A stretch of DNA of 64,000 nt from Streptomyces sp. CBMA156 (GCF_014596515.1 NZ_MSJQ01000249.1:1-64000), one strand, 5' to 3'. Shown: positions 37,807 to 50,063, counted from the first letter of the stretch. Notes: a model not told the origin generated them from the sequence alone. Numbers and translations: made by a program.

Positions 37807-39057
37807 TCAGGAGAGTGAGAAGCCCAGCTTGTTCACCACCGGCGTCATCGGCACGTACATCACCTGCGAGTAGCAGGTCGTCGTGTGCGCCGTGGAGCCG
37901 GCCGGGCAGCCGACCTCGGACCGGGCGGCCACGATCACGCCGCGGGCCTCCATGTCGCCGTTGGCGCCGGACGGGTTCGCCACGGCCGGGCCGCCGCTGT
38001 CCCCCTTCGCGGCGATCGCCCGCCGGTCGCCGCCCTTCGACTCCACGACGTCCACCGGCTTGATCTTCGTGCCCGCGTCGTTCGTCGTCTCCACGTCGAC
38101 CCTCTTGATCTGCACGTCGCACTTCCACCCCGACTGGGCGCCGCTGAGGCAGACGAGGTCCCCGACGTTGTTCCGCCCGATCCCGTAGGTGTGCCGGGAC
38201 GAGCCGCCTTTGTCCGACCAGGGGCCGTCGTAGAACCGGCCGCCGCCGTTGCCGTTGACCGCGATCGTGCCGACGTCCAGGCCGTCGCCGGTCGCGGACA
38301 GGTCGCCGATGTAGCTGCCGGTGCCGTTGTAGTACCGGCCGCCGCCGCAGTGCGCGGCGGTCAGCACCACCTTCGCGCCGCCCTTCCAGCCGCTGAACGC
38401 CGTCGAGCAGAACGACGCCTTCGCGGTGTTCACCTCGGCGCCCGCGTAGTACGGCGCGCCGTCGGAGTGCCGGCTGCCGGACAGCGCCACCGGCGTTCCC
38501 TCGACGCCGGCCGTCACCGGCATCCCGGCGATCTCGGCGGCCCGCGAGGAGTACGCCTGCTGGGTCGTGTCGCCGCCGGTCAGCCGCGCCGCCTTCGCCT
38601 GCGCGTACGTGATCGTGATGGCGGCGCCGTCCTCCTGCGGGCCGATCGACGTCCACGCGTCGCGGGTGACGGCGGCGGTGAACCGGTCGATCGCGGCGCG
38701 CATCTCCGCGCGGGAGTGCGGGCTCCGGTGGACGTCGACGGTGTAGCCGGGGCCGGCGTTCGCGTCGAGCAGGGCCCTGACCCTGGCCGGGGCCTCGCCC
38801 TTCCAGTAGATGTCGGCGTGCTGGTTCGACGCGTCGATCACGGTCCCGGCGTAGCCGGCCGCCGCCGGATCCCCGGACTCCACCCAGTCCTGCACCGGGT
38901 CCGTCATGTGGTGGAGCAGCTGCTGGGCCTGCGGGTCACGGAGCACCGGCAGGCTGACGGACGGGATCGGCCCGTCGCGCACGACGTCGGCGGCGACCAG
39001 GGCGGAGGCGACCACGGTGGTCAGCGCCAGGGGCAGCACGAGGCGGGAGCGGCGCAT
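37807..39057 (-). CDS. Secreted trypsin-like serine protease (S1 family)
   Basis: A 416-residue exported protease: Arg-rich n-region and hydrophobic core (MRRSRLVLPLALTTVVASALVAA in two stretches), a pro-region of about 170 residues, then a chymotrypsin fold with His in VVLTAAHCGGG, Asp in LDVGTIAV and Ser in KGDSGGPAVANPSG. Cys pairs suggest disulfides. It acts outside the cell; the substrate is unknown. The ATG at 39057 has AAAGGA 8 nt upstream. There are no obvious functional partners. Confidence 0.88.
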   Translation of the reverse strand: MRRSRLVLPLALTTVVASALVAADVVRDGPIPSVSLPVLRDPQAQQLLHHMTDPVQDWVESGDPAAAGYAGTVIDASNQHADIYWKGEAPARVRALLDANAGPGYTVDVHRSPHSRAEMRAAIDRFTAAVTRDAWTSIGPQEDGAAITITYAQAKAARLTGGDTTQQAYSSRAAEIAGMPVTAGVEGTPVALSGSRHSDGAPYYAGAEVNTAKASFCSTAFSGWKGGAKVVLTAAHCGGGRYYNGTGSYIGDLSATGDGLDVGTIAVNGNGGGRFYDGPWSDKGGSSRHTYGIGRNNVGDLVCLSGAQSGWKCDVQIKRVDVETTNDAGTKIKPVDVVESKGGDRRAIAAKGDSGGPAVANPSGANGDMEARGVIVAARSEVGCPAGSTAHTTTCYSQVMYVPMTPVVNKLGFSLS

Positions 39058-39249
39058 GAGCGGGTCCTTTCGGTGAGCCGATGGGCCGACACTCAGCGTA
39101 GGGACCAATGGACGATCCGCTACGACCGGAAGCCGCTCACCGGGCCACCAGTCGGTGTGCGCGCGAGACAACGCGCCCCCGGCAGGGACTGGACAACGCC
39201 CCGGAGGCCGATGGGGCGCCTGTGCCCCGACTGCCGCTCCGGGGCGGCC

Positions 39250-39282
39250 GCGTGAGAAGTCGGACCGGCCGACTTCTCACGC
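39250..39282. repeat. Accessory-region palindrome, copy 5
   Basis: Arms GCGTGAGAAGTCGG and CCGACTTCTCACGC, 14 bp perfect, loop 5 nt. Relative to copies 1-3 a C-G pair is changed to T-A on both sides, a compensatory change. It lies between divergent genes. Confidence 0.9.
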
Positions 39283-39305
39283 CGGCCGATCGGTACCATC
39301 GAGCC

Positions 39306-39350
39306 GTGAACCTGTACTGGCACGTCGTGCTGCCACCGCTCAGCGCCTGA
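39306..39350 (+). CDS. Possible 14-residue leader peptide upstream of the EamA transporter
   Basis: GTG-initiated ORF encoding MNLYWHVVLPPLSA. A TACCAT (-10-like, 39294-39299) lies 6 bp upstream, consistent with a leaderless transcript. ATCGGGC at 39350-39356 and GCCCGAT at 39396-39402 can pair, and a second set (CGGGCGC / GCGCCCG) can form an alternative structure before the transporter start. This looks like ribosome-mediated attenuation but rests on weak evidence. Confidence 0.3.
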   Translation: MNLYWHVVLPPLSA

Positions 39351-39481
39351 TCGGGCGCGCGCTCCGGTGGCTTGATCCCCTGCGACCCCGGCTCGGCCCG
39401 ATGAGGGCCGCCGCGGGCTGATGGCGTGCGCCCGTTCTCGAAACCCCCTCTGACGGTCTTCGACGACGGAAGTTCACGACT

Positions 39482-40417
39482 GTGCCGAATCGTTTGTCCT
39501 CGCCTGCCCGCTCCCTGTCCGCGACTCCCCGGCGGGCCCGTCCGCGCGGCGGCGCGGTGCCGATCCTGATCGCCGCCGTGCTCTGGGGCACCACCGGGAC
39601 GGCCAGTTCACTGGCGCCCGGGGGCGCCCCGGCGGCCGGGATCGGGGCCGCCGGGCTGGTGCTCGGCGGGCTGCTGCTGTTCCTCACCGACCGGGCGGCC
39701 CTGGCGCTGCCCCGCAGCTGCGCGTCGCGCGAGCGGTGGCAGCTCGCGGCCGGCGCGGTCGCGGTGGCCGGGTACCCGCTGACGTTCTACCCGGCGGTGA
39801 GCCGGACCGGGGTGGCGGTGGCCACCGTGATCGCGCTCGGCAGCGCGCCGGTGTTCACCGGGCTGCTCGGGTGGCTCGCCCGCCAGGGGCGGCCCGGCGG
39901 GCGGTGGGCCGGGGCCACGGCGCTCGCCGTGCTCGGCTGCGTGCTCTTGGTGCTGGGCCCCGAACTCGCCGGTGGCGGTGGGGCGGTGGACCCGCTGGGC
40001 GTGCTGCTGGCGGCACTCTCCGGGCTCTCGTACGCCGTGTACTCGCTGATCGGCGGACGGCTGATCTCGCACGGGCACCCCTCGGGCGGGGTGATGGGGG
40101 CGATGTTCGGCGGCGGTGCGCTGATCGTCCTGCCGGTGCTGCTCGCCGGTGACCTCGGGTGGCTGGCCACGGCGCGCGGGGCGGGAGTAGTCCTGCACCT
40201 CGCGGTGGTCACCACCTTCCTCGCGTACTGGCTGTTCGGCCGCGGCCTGCGGCACACCACCGCCCAGACGGCCACCACGCTGACCCTCGCCGAGCCCGCC
40301 GTCGCGGCGGTCCTCGGCGTGGCCGCCCTCGGCGAGCGCCTGCCCGCCGTCTCCTGGTGCGGACTCGCCGTCCTGGCCGGGGGATTGGCCTTCCTCGCCC
40401 TCCCCGGAAAGCGGTAG
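39482..40417 (+). CDS. EamA/DMT-superfamily transporter
   Basis: A 311-residue membrane protein with ten predicted hydrophobic segments in two EamA repeats: VPILIAAVLWGTTGTASSLAP at the start of the first repeat (split here), and AVDPLGVLLAALSGLSYAVYS opening the second. It probably exports a small metabolite or amino acid; the substrate is unknown. The GTG at 39482 has GGAAG about 13 nt upstream. It follows a possible short leader peptide. Confidence 0.85.
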   Translation: MPNRLSSPARSLSATPRRARPRGGAVPILIAAVLWGTTGTASSLAPGGAPAAGIGAAGLVLGGLLLFLTDRAALALPRSCASRERWQLAAGAVAVAGYPLTFYPAVSRTGVAVATVIALGSAPVFTGLLGWLARQGRPGGRWAGATALAVLGCVLLVLGPELAGGGGAVDPLGVLLAALSGLSYAVYSLIGGRLISHGHPSGGVMGAMFGGGALIVLPVLLAGDLGWLATARGAGVVLHLAVVTTFLAYWLFGRGLRHTTAQTATTLTLAEPAVAAVLGVAALGERLPAVSWCGLAVLAGGLAFLALPGKR

Positions 40418-40428
40418 TCGCATAGCCT

Positions 40429-40461
40429 GCGCGGGAAGTCGGCCGGGCCGGCTTCCCGCGC
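40429..40461. repeat. Accessory-region palindrome, copy 6
   Basis: Arms GCGCGGGAAGTCGGC and GCCGGCTTCCCGCGC, 15 bp with one T-G wobble, 3-nt loop. An A-T pair of copies 1-3 is changed to G-C on both sides. It lies 11 bp after the EamA stop. Confidence 0.85.
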
Positions 40462-40564
40462 GATGGTGCAAAGCGGTTGCGGCCGGTGATCCCGTTTGCT
40501 GGGCTTGCGGGCGGGTCCGATCGGGCCCGCCCGCAAGCCTTGCCGCTACGAGGGGACTCCCGTC

Positions 40565-41017
40565 ATGCCCGACACCGCCGCCGTCACGCTCGACCTGCTC
40601 GCCCGCTACCGGCGGGCGATGCTCGTCCTGGACGCGGACGCCCTCGCCGACCTCTACGCGGAGGACGGGGTGCACGAGTTCCCGTTCCTCTTCCCCGGGG
40701 TGCCCGAGCGGTACCGGGGGCGGGAGGAGATCCGGGCCGGCTACCGCGCGATCTGGGGTGCGAGCGCGGCGCGGCCGCGGGAGATCCGGGAGGTGGGCGT
40801 CCACCCGGGGGCCGACCCCGAGGTGCTCACCGTCGAGCAGCAGGTGATCGGCACCCTCGCCACCACCGGCGAGCCCTTCACGGTGCCGGGCCTGTTGGTG
40901 ATGCGCGCCCGGGGCGGTCTGCTGGTGCACGTCCGGGACTACATGGACGGCCTCGGCGTGGCCCATGCGATGGGCCGACTGGGCGCCGTCGCGGCGCAGT
41001 TGGGGGCCGGGGAGTAG
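40565..41017 (+). CDS. SnoaL/NTF2-like protein
   Basis: A 150-residue protein of the NTF2-like cone fold: ALADLYAEDGVHEFPFLFPG, YRGREEIRAGYRAIWG, LLVMRARGGLLVHVRDYMD. Related proteins are small-molecule isomerases or dehydratases or binding proteins; the substrate is unknown. The ATG at 40565 has GAGGGGA 10 nt upstream. It is convergent with the TetR gene. It may belong with the TetR-controlled genes, but direction and spacing do not prove it. Confidence 0.8.
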   Translation: MPDTAAVTLDLLARYRRAMLVLDADALADLYAEDGVHEFPFLFPGVPERYRGREEIRAGYRAIWGASAARPREIREVGVHPGADPEVLTVEQQVIGTLATTGEPFTVPGLLVMRARGGLLVHVRDYMDGLGVAHAMGRLGAVAAQLGAGE

Positions 41018-41040
41018 TGAGAGACCGGCCGGCCTCCCGC
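41017..41040. repeat. Accessory-region palindrome, degenerate copy 7
   Basis: GTGAGAGACCGG followed directly by CCGGCCTCCCGC, pairing with one wobble and two mismatches. It starts on the last base of the NTF2-like stop. It keeps the GAGA..CCGG and CCGG..CTCC outline of the family but is the weakest member. Confidence 0.45.
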
Positions 41041-41054
41041 GAGGGCCGGGCGGG

Positions 41055-41795
41055 TCAGAGGCCGAAGTGGGCGGCGATGCCGGCCAGGACGCAGTCGAGG
41101 CCGGTCTCGAACTGCCAGCCGGGGTCGTCCTTGCGGGTGGCCTCGCGGAGGTAACGCTGGTAGCCGGGGTAGCGGCCGGTGCCCATCAGCCAGCTCATCC
41201 GGGGGGCGAGGCCGGCCCGGGTCTGGTCGCCGTCGGACCAGCCGCGCTCGCGGCGCAGGGCGTCCAGGGCGACCTCGGCGGTGACCGAGCCGTGGACGTA
41301 GCCGGTGACGGTGCGGAACACCGCCATGGTGGTGTCGGCGTCCAGGCCGTGGCCCGCCAAGGCGGCGAAGGCGCGCTCGGGGACGGCGAGCTGGTGGGGG
41401 CTGAGGGAGAACGGGGTGGCCGTCCGGACGGTCCACGGGTGGGCGAGGTGCATGGCGCGCAGGTGGACGGCCAGGGCGCGCATGGCGTCCCGCCAGCCCT
41501 CCGTGGGGGCGTCCAGCGGGAGTTGGCCGTACACGAAGTCGACCATCAGCTCGATGAGTTCGTCCTTGCCGGAGACGTACCGGTAGGCGGCCATCGGGGC
41601 GACGCCGAGGGCGGTGGCCAGCCGGCGCATGGTGACGGCGTCCAGGCCCTCGGCGTCGGCGATGGCGACCGCGGCCTCGGCGATCCGGTGGGGGGTCAGG
41701 GTGGTGCGCGGCGTGGGGGCCGGGCGCTCCAGGCGCTCCCAGAGCGAGACCTGGGGTTTGTCGCTGGCGCCACTGGGGGCCTGCTGGGCGGGCAT
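41055..41795 (-). CDS. TetR-family repressor (TetR_C_1-like)
   Basis: A 246-residue regulator: N-terminal HTH at 30-80 (ITRIAEAAV-type helix here HRIAEAAVAIADAEG, MRRLATALGVAPMAAYRYV), then a TetR-class C-terminal ligand domain (MRALAVHLRAMHLAHPW). The ATG at 41795 has AAGGAG 8 nt upstream. It diverges from the flavin reductase-MFS pair across a region with strong inverted repeats, so it likely represses both itself and that pair in response to a drug or metabolite. Confidence 0.9.
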   Translation of the reverse strand: MPAQQAPSGASDKPQVSLWERLERPAPTPRTTLTPHRIAEAAVAIADAEGLDAVTMRRLATALGVAPMAAYRYVSGKDELIELMVDFVYGQLPLDAPTEGWRDAMRALAVHLRAMHLAHPWTVRTATPFSLSPHQLAVPERAFAALAGHGLDADTTMAVFRTVTGYVHGSVTAEVALDALRRERGWSDGDQTRAGLAPRMSWLMGTGRYPGYQRYLREATRKDDPGWQFETGLDCVLAGIAAHFGL

Positions 41796-41842
41796 CGGGC
41801 GGGCTCCTTCCGGCCGGGGACGCTCTCACCGTAGCACTCACG

Positions 41843-41917
41843 GTGTACGGCGTATCGGCAGTGGACGGCGTACGCGCCGCTGTGTACGTTGTATCCACGA
41901 CGGATACGCCGTACACA
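41843..41917. promoter_or_regulatory. TetR operator region between the repressor and the reductase-MFS genes
   Basis: 41881-41896 (TGTGTACGTTGTATCC) and 41902-41917 (GGATACGCCGTACACA) are 16-bp arms of an inverted repeat with two mismatches and a 5-nt centre. A further half-site GTGTACGGCGTATC occurs at 41843-41856, and GGCGTACGCGCC at 41867-41878 is a related palindrome. These fit one full site and extra half-sites for the divergent TetR protein. Confidence 0.7.
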
Positions 41918-41942
41918 GCAGTCATCCCGGAGGGGGATCCCC

Positions 41943-44140
<2,198 letters not shown>

Positions 44141-44154
44141 TCAGGGGAGCGCGA

Positions 44155-44189
44155 CGGCCCCCGGCGGAGCGGAACTCCGCCGGGGGCCG
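44155..44189. terminator. Bidirectional terminator between the MFS gene and sdaA
   Basis: A perfect 15-bp stem (44155-44169 with 44175-44189) with a 5-nt loop sits between two convergent stop codons. Confidence 0.85.
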
Positions 44190-44206
44190 CCCGCACTCTC
44201 AGGCGA

Positions 44207-45574
<1,368 letters not shown>

Positions 45575-45735
45575 GGGGGACGTCCTTGTCTGGTCTCGTG
45601 GAAGGACTTGCAGGCAGGGGAGGCGGACACGGGACGGGGCACCGCACGCACTGTCCAGTGTGCGCGGTGCCCCGGGGTCCGAGGTACGCCGGCGGGGTGA
45701 GGCCGGTCACCCCTCCCGAACGATCACCGGAGTGA

Positions 45736-47004
45736 TCAGAGGTTCGGGTACAGCGGGTACTTCGCGGCGAGGGCGGTGACCCGGGCCTTCAGTGCGTCGG
45801 CGACGGTCTCGTCGAAGGCGGGCTTGAGCGCCTCGGCGATGATGTCGGCGACCTCGCGGAAGTCCTCGGCCTGGAAGCCGCGGGTGGCCAGCGCCGGGGT
45901 GCCGATGCGCAGGCCGGAGGTGACCATCGGCGGACGCGGGTCGTTCGGGATGGCGTTGCGGTTGACGGTGATGCCGACCTCGTGCAGTCGGTCCTCGGCC
46001 TGCTGGCCGTCGAGCTCGCTGTTGCGCAGGTCGACCAGGACCAGGTGGACGTCGGTGCCGCCGGACAGCACGGACGCGCCGGCCTCGGCCACGTCGGCCT
46101 GGAGCAGGCGCTCGGCGAGGATGCGGGCGCCGTCCAGGGTGCGCTGCTGGCGCTCCTTGAACTCCTCCGAGGCCGCGACCTTGAAGGCGACGGCCTTGCC
46201 GGCGATCACGTGCTCCAGCGGGCCGCCCTGCTGGCCGGGGAAGACCGCGGAGTTGATCTTCTTGGCGAACTCGGCCTTGGACAGGATGACGCCGCCGCGC
46301 GGGCCGCCCAGGGTCTTGTGGGTGGTGGTGGTGACCACGTCCGCGTAGGGCACCGGGTTGGGGTGCAGCCCGGCGGCCACCAGGCCGGCGAAGTGCGCCA
46401 TGTCCACCATGAGCAGCGCGCCGACCTCGTCGGCGACCCGGCGGAACGCGGCGAAGTCCAGCTGGCGCGGGTAGGCGGACCAGCCGGCGATGATCAGCTT
46501 CGGCTGGTGCTCCTTGGCGAGGCGCTCGACCTCGGCCATGTCGACCTGGCCGGTCTTCTCGTCCACGTGGTACGCGGCCACGTTGTAGAGCTTGCCGGAG
46601 AAGTTGATCTTCATGCCGTGGGTCAGGTGACCGCCGTGGGCCAGGGACAGGCCCAGGATGGTGTCGCCCGGCTGGATCAGCGCGAACATCGCGGCGGCGT
46701 TGGCCTGCGCGCCGGAGTGCGGCTGGACGTTGGCGTGCTCGGCGCCGAACAGGGCCTTGATGCGGTCGATCGCGATCTGCTCGACCACGTCGACGTGCTC
46801 GCAGCCACCGTAGTAGCGGCGGCCGGGGTAGCCCTCCGCGTACTTGTTGGTGAGCACCGAGCCCTGGGCCTCCATGACCGCCACCGGGGCGAAGTTCTCG
46901 GAGGCGATCATCTCCAGGGTGGTCTGCTGGCGGTGCAGCTCGGCGTCGACCGCGGCGGCGATCTCCGGGTCGAGGGAGTGCAGGGACTGGTTCAGAACCG
47001 TCAT
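45736..47004 (-). CDS. glyA: Serine hydroxymethyltransferase
   Basis: Interconverts glycine plus 5,10-methylene-THF and serine. The 422-residue PLP enzyme has the signature [16 protein letters not shown] with the Schiff-base lysine, [17 protein letters not shown], and the N-terminal IASENF. The ATG at 47004 gives the standard N terminus. It uses the methylene-THF produced by GcvT, and lies 76 bp downstream of gcvH on the same strand. It is probably a second, catabolic copy; this is inferred from context. Confidence 0.95.
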   Translation of the reverse strand: MTVLNQSLHSLDPEIAAAVDAELHRQQTTLEMIASENFAPVAVMEAQGSVLTNKYAEGYPGRRYYGGCEHVDVVEQIAIDRIKALFGAEHANVQPHSGAQANAAAMFALIQPGDTILGLSLAHGGHLTHGMKINFSGKLYNVAAYHVDEKTGQVDMAEVERLAKEHQPKLIIAGWSAYPRQLDFAAFRRVADEVGALLMVDMAHFAGLVAAGLHPNPVPYADVVTTTTHKTLGGPRGGVILSKAEFAKKINSAVFPGQQGGPLEHVIAGKAVAFKVAASEEFKERQQRTLDGARILAERLLQADVAEAGASVLSGGTDVHLVLVDLRNSELDGQQAEDRLHEVGITVNRNAIPNDPRPPMVTSGLRIGTPALATRGFQAEDFREVADIIAEALKPAFDETVADALKARVTALAAKYPLYPNL

Positions 47005-47080
47005 GGTGGTGGTCTTCCCGGGAGGAGGAGGGAAAGGGGCCGGGCGGGGCGGCCGCCGTGCGACCGCCCCTGCCAGGGGC

Positions 47081-47464
47081 TCAGCCCTGGGGGTTGATGA
47101 GCGCGGTGTACTCGTCCGCGCCGAGCAGCTCGTCGGTGGCCTCGACGCGCACCTTGAACAGCCAGGCGGCCCCGAACGGGTCGGCGTTCACGGCGGCCGG
47201 GTCGGCGACGACGTCCTCGTTGATCTCGGTGACCTCGCCGGTCACCGGGGAGAACAGGTCGCTGACCGACTTGGTGGACTCCAGCTCGCCACAGGTCTCA
47301 CCGGCGGTCACGGTGGAGCCGACCTCGGGCAGCTGCACGTAGACGATGTCACCGAGGGCGGTGGCGGCGTGCTCGGTGATGCCGATGGTCGAGACACCGT
47401 CCGCGTCCGCGGCGGTCAGCCACTCGTGCTCCTTGGTGTACTGCAGGTGCTGGGGGTTGCTCAT
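47081..47464 (-). CDS. gcvH: Glycine cleavage system H protein
   Basis: A 127-residue lipoyl carrier of the glycine cleavage complex: [26 protein letters not shown], and the lipoyl-lysine site [12 protein letters not shown]. It shuttles aminomethyl groups from P protein to T protein. gcvP is not in the window. It lies 98 bp downstream of gcvT. Confidence 0.95.
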   Translation of the reverse strand: MSNPQHLQYTKEHEWLTAADADGVSTIGITEHAATALGDIVYVQLPEVGSTVTAGETCGELESTKSVSDLFSPVTGEVTEINEDVVADPAAVNADPFGAAWLFKVRVEATDELLGADEYTALINPQG

Positions 47465-47562
47465 GGCGTCATTCTCCAGGATGGGAAGCGGGCACGGCGA
47501 AGCGGGCCGTCACTCGGACGGCTGCGACGTGCGGGTACGGGGGGAAAACGGGCCCGAGGGCC

Positions 47563-48684
47563 TCAGCGGGCGCGCTTGTAGAACGGCAGCGCCACGACCT
47601 GGACCGGCTCGTGCCGGCCGCGCACGTCCACCGCGACGGTGGTGCCGGGGACGGCGTGGGCGGCGTCGACGTAGGCCATCGCGATCGGCTGCCCCAGGGT
47701 CGGGGACGGCGCGCCCGAGGTGATCCGGCCGATCGGCTCGCCCTCGGTGGAGACCACGGTGTACTCGGCGCGCGGCACCCGCTTGCCCTCGGACACCAGG
47801 CCGACCAGCACCTTCGGCGGGTTGGTCTCGGCCGCGGCGGCGGCCTGCTCCAGCGCCTTGCGGCCGACGAAGGCGCCCTCGTTGGTGGTCTTGTCGAAGC
47901 GCACGACCCGGCCCAGACCGGCGTCGAACGGGGTGAGGTCGGTGGACAGCTCGTGCCCGTACAGCGGCATGCCGGCCTCCAGGCGCAGCGTGTCGCGGCA
48001 GGACAGGCCGCACGGGACCAGGCCGCGGCCCTCGCCGGCGGCGGTCAGCGCCTGCCAGACCGGCTCGGCGTCGACCGGGTGGCAGAAGATCTCGAAGCCG
48101 TCCTCGCCGGTGTAGCCGGTGCGGGCGAGCAGCACCTCGCGGCCGGCCACCAGGGCCGGGAGGATCGCGTAGTACTTCAGGCCGGGCAGGTCGGCGTCGG
48201 TGGTCTCCGCCAGGATGCCGGTGGCCTCGGGGCCCTGGACGGCGATCAGCGCGTAGGTGTCGCGGTCGTCGGTGACGACGGCGTCGAAGCCCTTGGCACG
48301 GGCGATCAGCTCGTCGAGGACCAGCTGGGCGTTGGAGGCGTTGGCGACGACCAGGAAGGCGTCCTCGCGCAGGCGGTAGACGATCAGGTCGTCCAGGATG
48401 CCGCCGTCCTCGGCGCAGATCATGGTGTAGCGGGCGCGCAGCACACCCAGCGCGGAGACGAAGCCGACCAGCGCGTGGTCCAGCATCTCGCCGGCCTGCG
48501 GGCCGGTGACGGTGATCTCGCCCATGTGCGAGAGGTCGAACAGGCCGGCCTTGGTGCGGACGGCGAGGTGCTCCTCGCGCTCGCTGCCGTAGCGCAGCGG
48601 CATGTCCCAGCCGGCGAAGTCGGTCATGGTCGCGCCGAGGGCGCGGTGCAGCGTGTCGAGCGCGGTCAGGCGGGGGGACGACAT
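47563..48684 (-). CDS. gcvT: Aminomethyltransferase (glycine cleavage T protein)
   Basis: Transfers the aminomethyl carbon to tetrahydrofolate. The 373-residue protein has TDFAGWDMPLRYGS, DLSHMGEITVTG, RTGYTGEDGFEIFC and the C-terminal barrel with SEGKRVPRAEY. The ATG at 48684 has GAGGAG 9 nt upstream; a 35-codon upstream extension of the frame passes into the riboswitch and is not coding. Expression is likely glycine-activated through the riboswitch just upstream. Confidence 0.95.
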   Translation of the reverse strand: MSSPRLTALDTLHRALGATMTDFAGWDMPLRYGSEREEHLAVRTKAGLFDLSHMGEITVTGPQAGEMLDHALVGFVSALGVLRARYTMICAEDGGILDDLIVYRLREDAFLVVANASNAQLVLDELIARAKGFDAVVTDDRDTYALIAVQGPEATGILAETTDADLPGLKYYAILPALVAGREVLLARTGYTGEDGFEIFCHPVDAEPVWQALTAAGEGRGLVPCGLSCRDTLRLEAGMPLYGHELSTDLTPFDAGLGRVVRFDKTTNEGAFVGRKALEQAAAAAETNPPKVLVGLVSEGKRVPRAEYTVVSTEGEPIGRITSGAPSPTLGQPIAMAYVDAAHAVPGTTVAVDVRGRHEPVQVVALPFYKRAR

Positions 48685-48798
48685 GGCCAGGAACTCCTCG
48701 GTCGGGGCACTCAGGGGTGCGCGCGCCGGAACGGACCCGCTCGGGGGCCGACCCTGCGCGCGGGCATGCGGCGGCGTGGGTCTCCCCATCTGTCGTCG

Positions 48799-49028
48799 AA
48801 CCTGAGAGCTTCACCGCCCACCTGCCCGCAGCCGTTTCCAGCGTCGGGCTGGTTCCAGCTTGGGGGACAGCATGGCGGCTTGCACCGTGGGTGGGCGCAC
48901 GACAGGGCCGGGCGCCGCTTTCCAGATGTGCCTAACCCGTGCGGTAGGGGTGCCTGAGAGATTCCGGGGAGGACTTGCTCCTTCGGCGCCGGCTGTACCT
49001 GATCGGCACTCCGGGCTCTCCCGCGCGG
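48799..49028 (-). promoter_or_regulatory. Tandem glycine riboswitch upstream of gcvT
   Basis: On the minus strand the first aptamer reads GCGGGAGAGCCCGG, then GCGCCGAAGGAGCAAG and CGGAATCTCTCAGGCA, the conserved glycine-aptamer elements. A second, longer and more diverged aptamer follows, with ACGGTGCAAGCCG and GTGAAGCTCTCAGGTTC. The order fits the cooperative double-aptamer architecture known upstream of gcvT in Streptomyces. The 3' end is about 115 nt before the gcvT start, leaving room for the expression platform. Exact boundaries are approximate. Confidence 0.85.
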
Positions 49029-49259
49029 GTTCGAGCGGCCGGTATGGAGTTGTGGGGCCCGCGGCGCATGCCGTCGGACGCGCACATCATGGCACGTCCG
49101 GGACGAGGAGGGGAGAGGGGACCCGGTCACACGGCGGGACCCGGTCACAGGGCGCGGTACCCGAACACGGGCCCTGGGAGTGACGACCGGGGGCCCTAGA
49201 CTGCTGCGCGTCGGCGCAGCAGAGGGCGGCCGACCGGCAGAGGGCGGAATCGGCGGCAC

Positions 49260-50063
49260 ATGGGGTACCCGGTGGAGCAGCAGCAGGGGTGGGGCGGACC
49301 GGAGGAGGCGCCGTCGGGCGGCTCCTGGCCGGCCAACGAGCTGGAACAGGTGCTGACCGCGGCCCTGGGCGACCCGGGCGCGACGCCCCGGGTGATCGAG
49401 GTGCTGGCCCGCAGTCAGGTGTGGGTGCCGCTGCCGGCCGGGGCCGACCCGCAGGGGCAGTCGCTGGACCTGCCGACCGTCGAGCTGGGCGGCGACCCGT
49501 ACGTGCCGGTGTTCTCCTCGCAGGAGGTGTTCCTCCAGCAGGCGCCGGGAATGGCCTTCGCGATCGCGCCGGTGTGGGAGCTCGCCCGCGGGCTGCCGCT
49601 GGGCCTGGGCATCGCGGTGAACCCGGACGCGGCGGTGGGCATCCCGGTGCCGCCGCAGGGGGTCGCCGAGCTGCGCCGCGGTCCGCGCGAGGACCGCTGG
49701 GAGGCCGCCGGCGACACCGCGGAGCCGACCGGCGGGCGGGTGGCGCTGCGCGAGCCGGTGCCGGGCGAGGACCCGGAGCACTTCCTGGCCGCCTGCCGCG
49801 GCGAACTGTCGGCCCTGCCCGGGGTGTTGACCGCGCGCAGGGCGCTGGCCAGCGTCGAGGGCGAGCCGACCGTGATGTTCGTGGGCGTCCAGCTGGACCC
49901 GGCGGCGCCGGCCGATCCGGCCGCGGTGAACGACGCGCTCGGCCGAGCGCTGGGAACCGCGCCGCTGCCCGGCGGCGTCCACCTCGTACTGCTCGACCTC
50001 GCCGACGACCCGGTGGTCGAGTGGCTGCTCACCCGGGTGATGCCTTTCTACGCGCGGGTGTGA
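49260..50063 (+). CDS. SseB-like protein (enhanced serine sensitivity), paralogue 1
   Basis: A 267-residue cytosolic protein with an N-terminal SseB domain (NELEQVLTAALGDPGATPRVIEVLARSQVWVPL in pieces, YVPVFSSQEVFLQQ, PLGLGIAVNPDAAVGI) and a C-terminal SseB_C region (LTRVMPFY). E. coli SseB affects serine sensitivity when overproduced; the molecular role is unknown. It diverges from the gcv operon across the riboswitch and sits beside a second SseB-like gene, tying both to serine/glycine metabolism by context. Confidence 0.85.
   Translation: MGYPVEQQQGWGGPEEAPSGGSWPANELEQVLTAALGDPGATPRVIEVLARSQVWVPLPAGADPQGQSLDLPTVELGGDPYVPVFSSQEVFLQQAPGMAFAIAPVWELARGLPLGLGIAVNPDAAVGIPVPPQGVAELRRGPREDRWEAAGDTAEPTGGRVALREPVPGEDPEHFLAACRGELSALPGVLTARRALASVEGEPTVMFVGVQLDPAAPADPAAVNDALGRALGTAPLPGGVHLVLLDLADDPVVEWLLTRVMPFYARV

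Noticed and set aside
30645-41055. Integrated mobile island with att sites
   Set aside because: No integrase, transposase, tRNA or flanking direct repeats were seen; the region is called accessory only from gene content.
37807-41795. Possible biosynthetic cluster combining the peptide/methyltransferase pair with the protease, EamA transporter and NTF2-like gene
   Set aside because: Attractive as leader protease plus exporter plus tailoring enzyme, but the protease is secreted and oppositely oriented, terminators and palindromes separate the genes, and nothing in sequence links them. Not claimed as one cluster.
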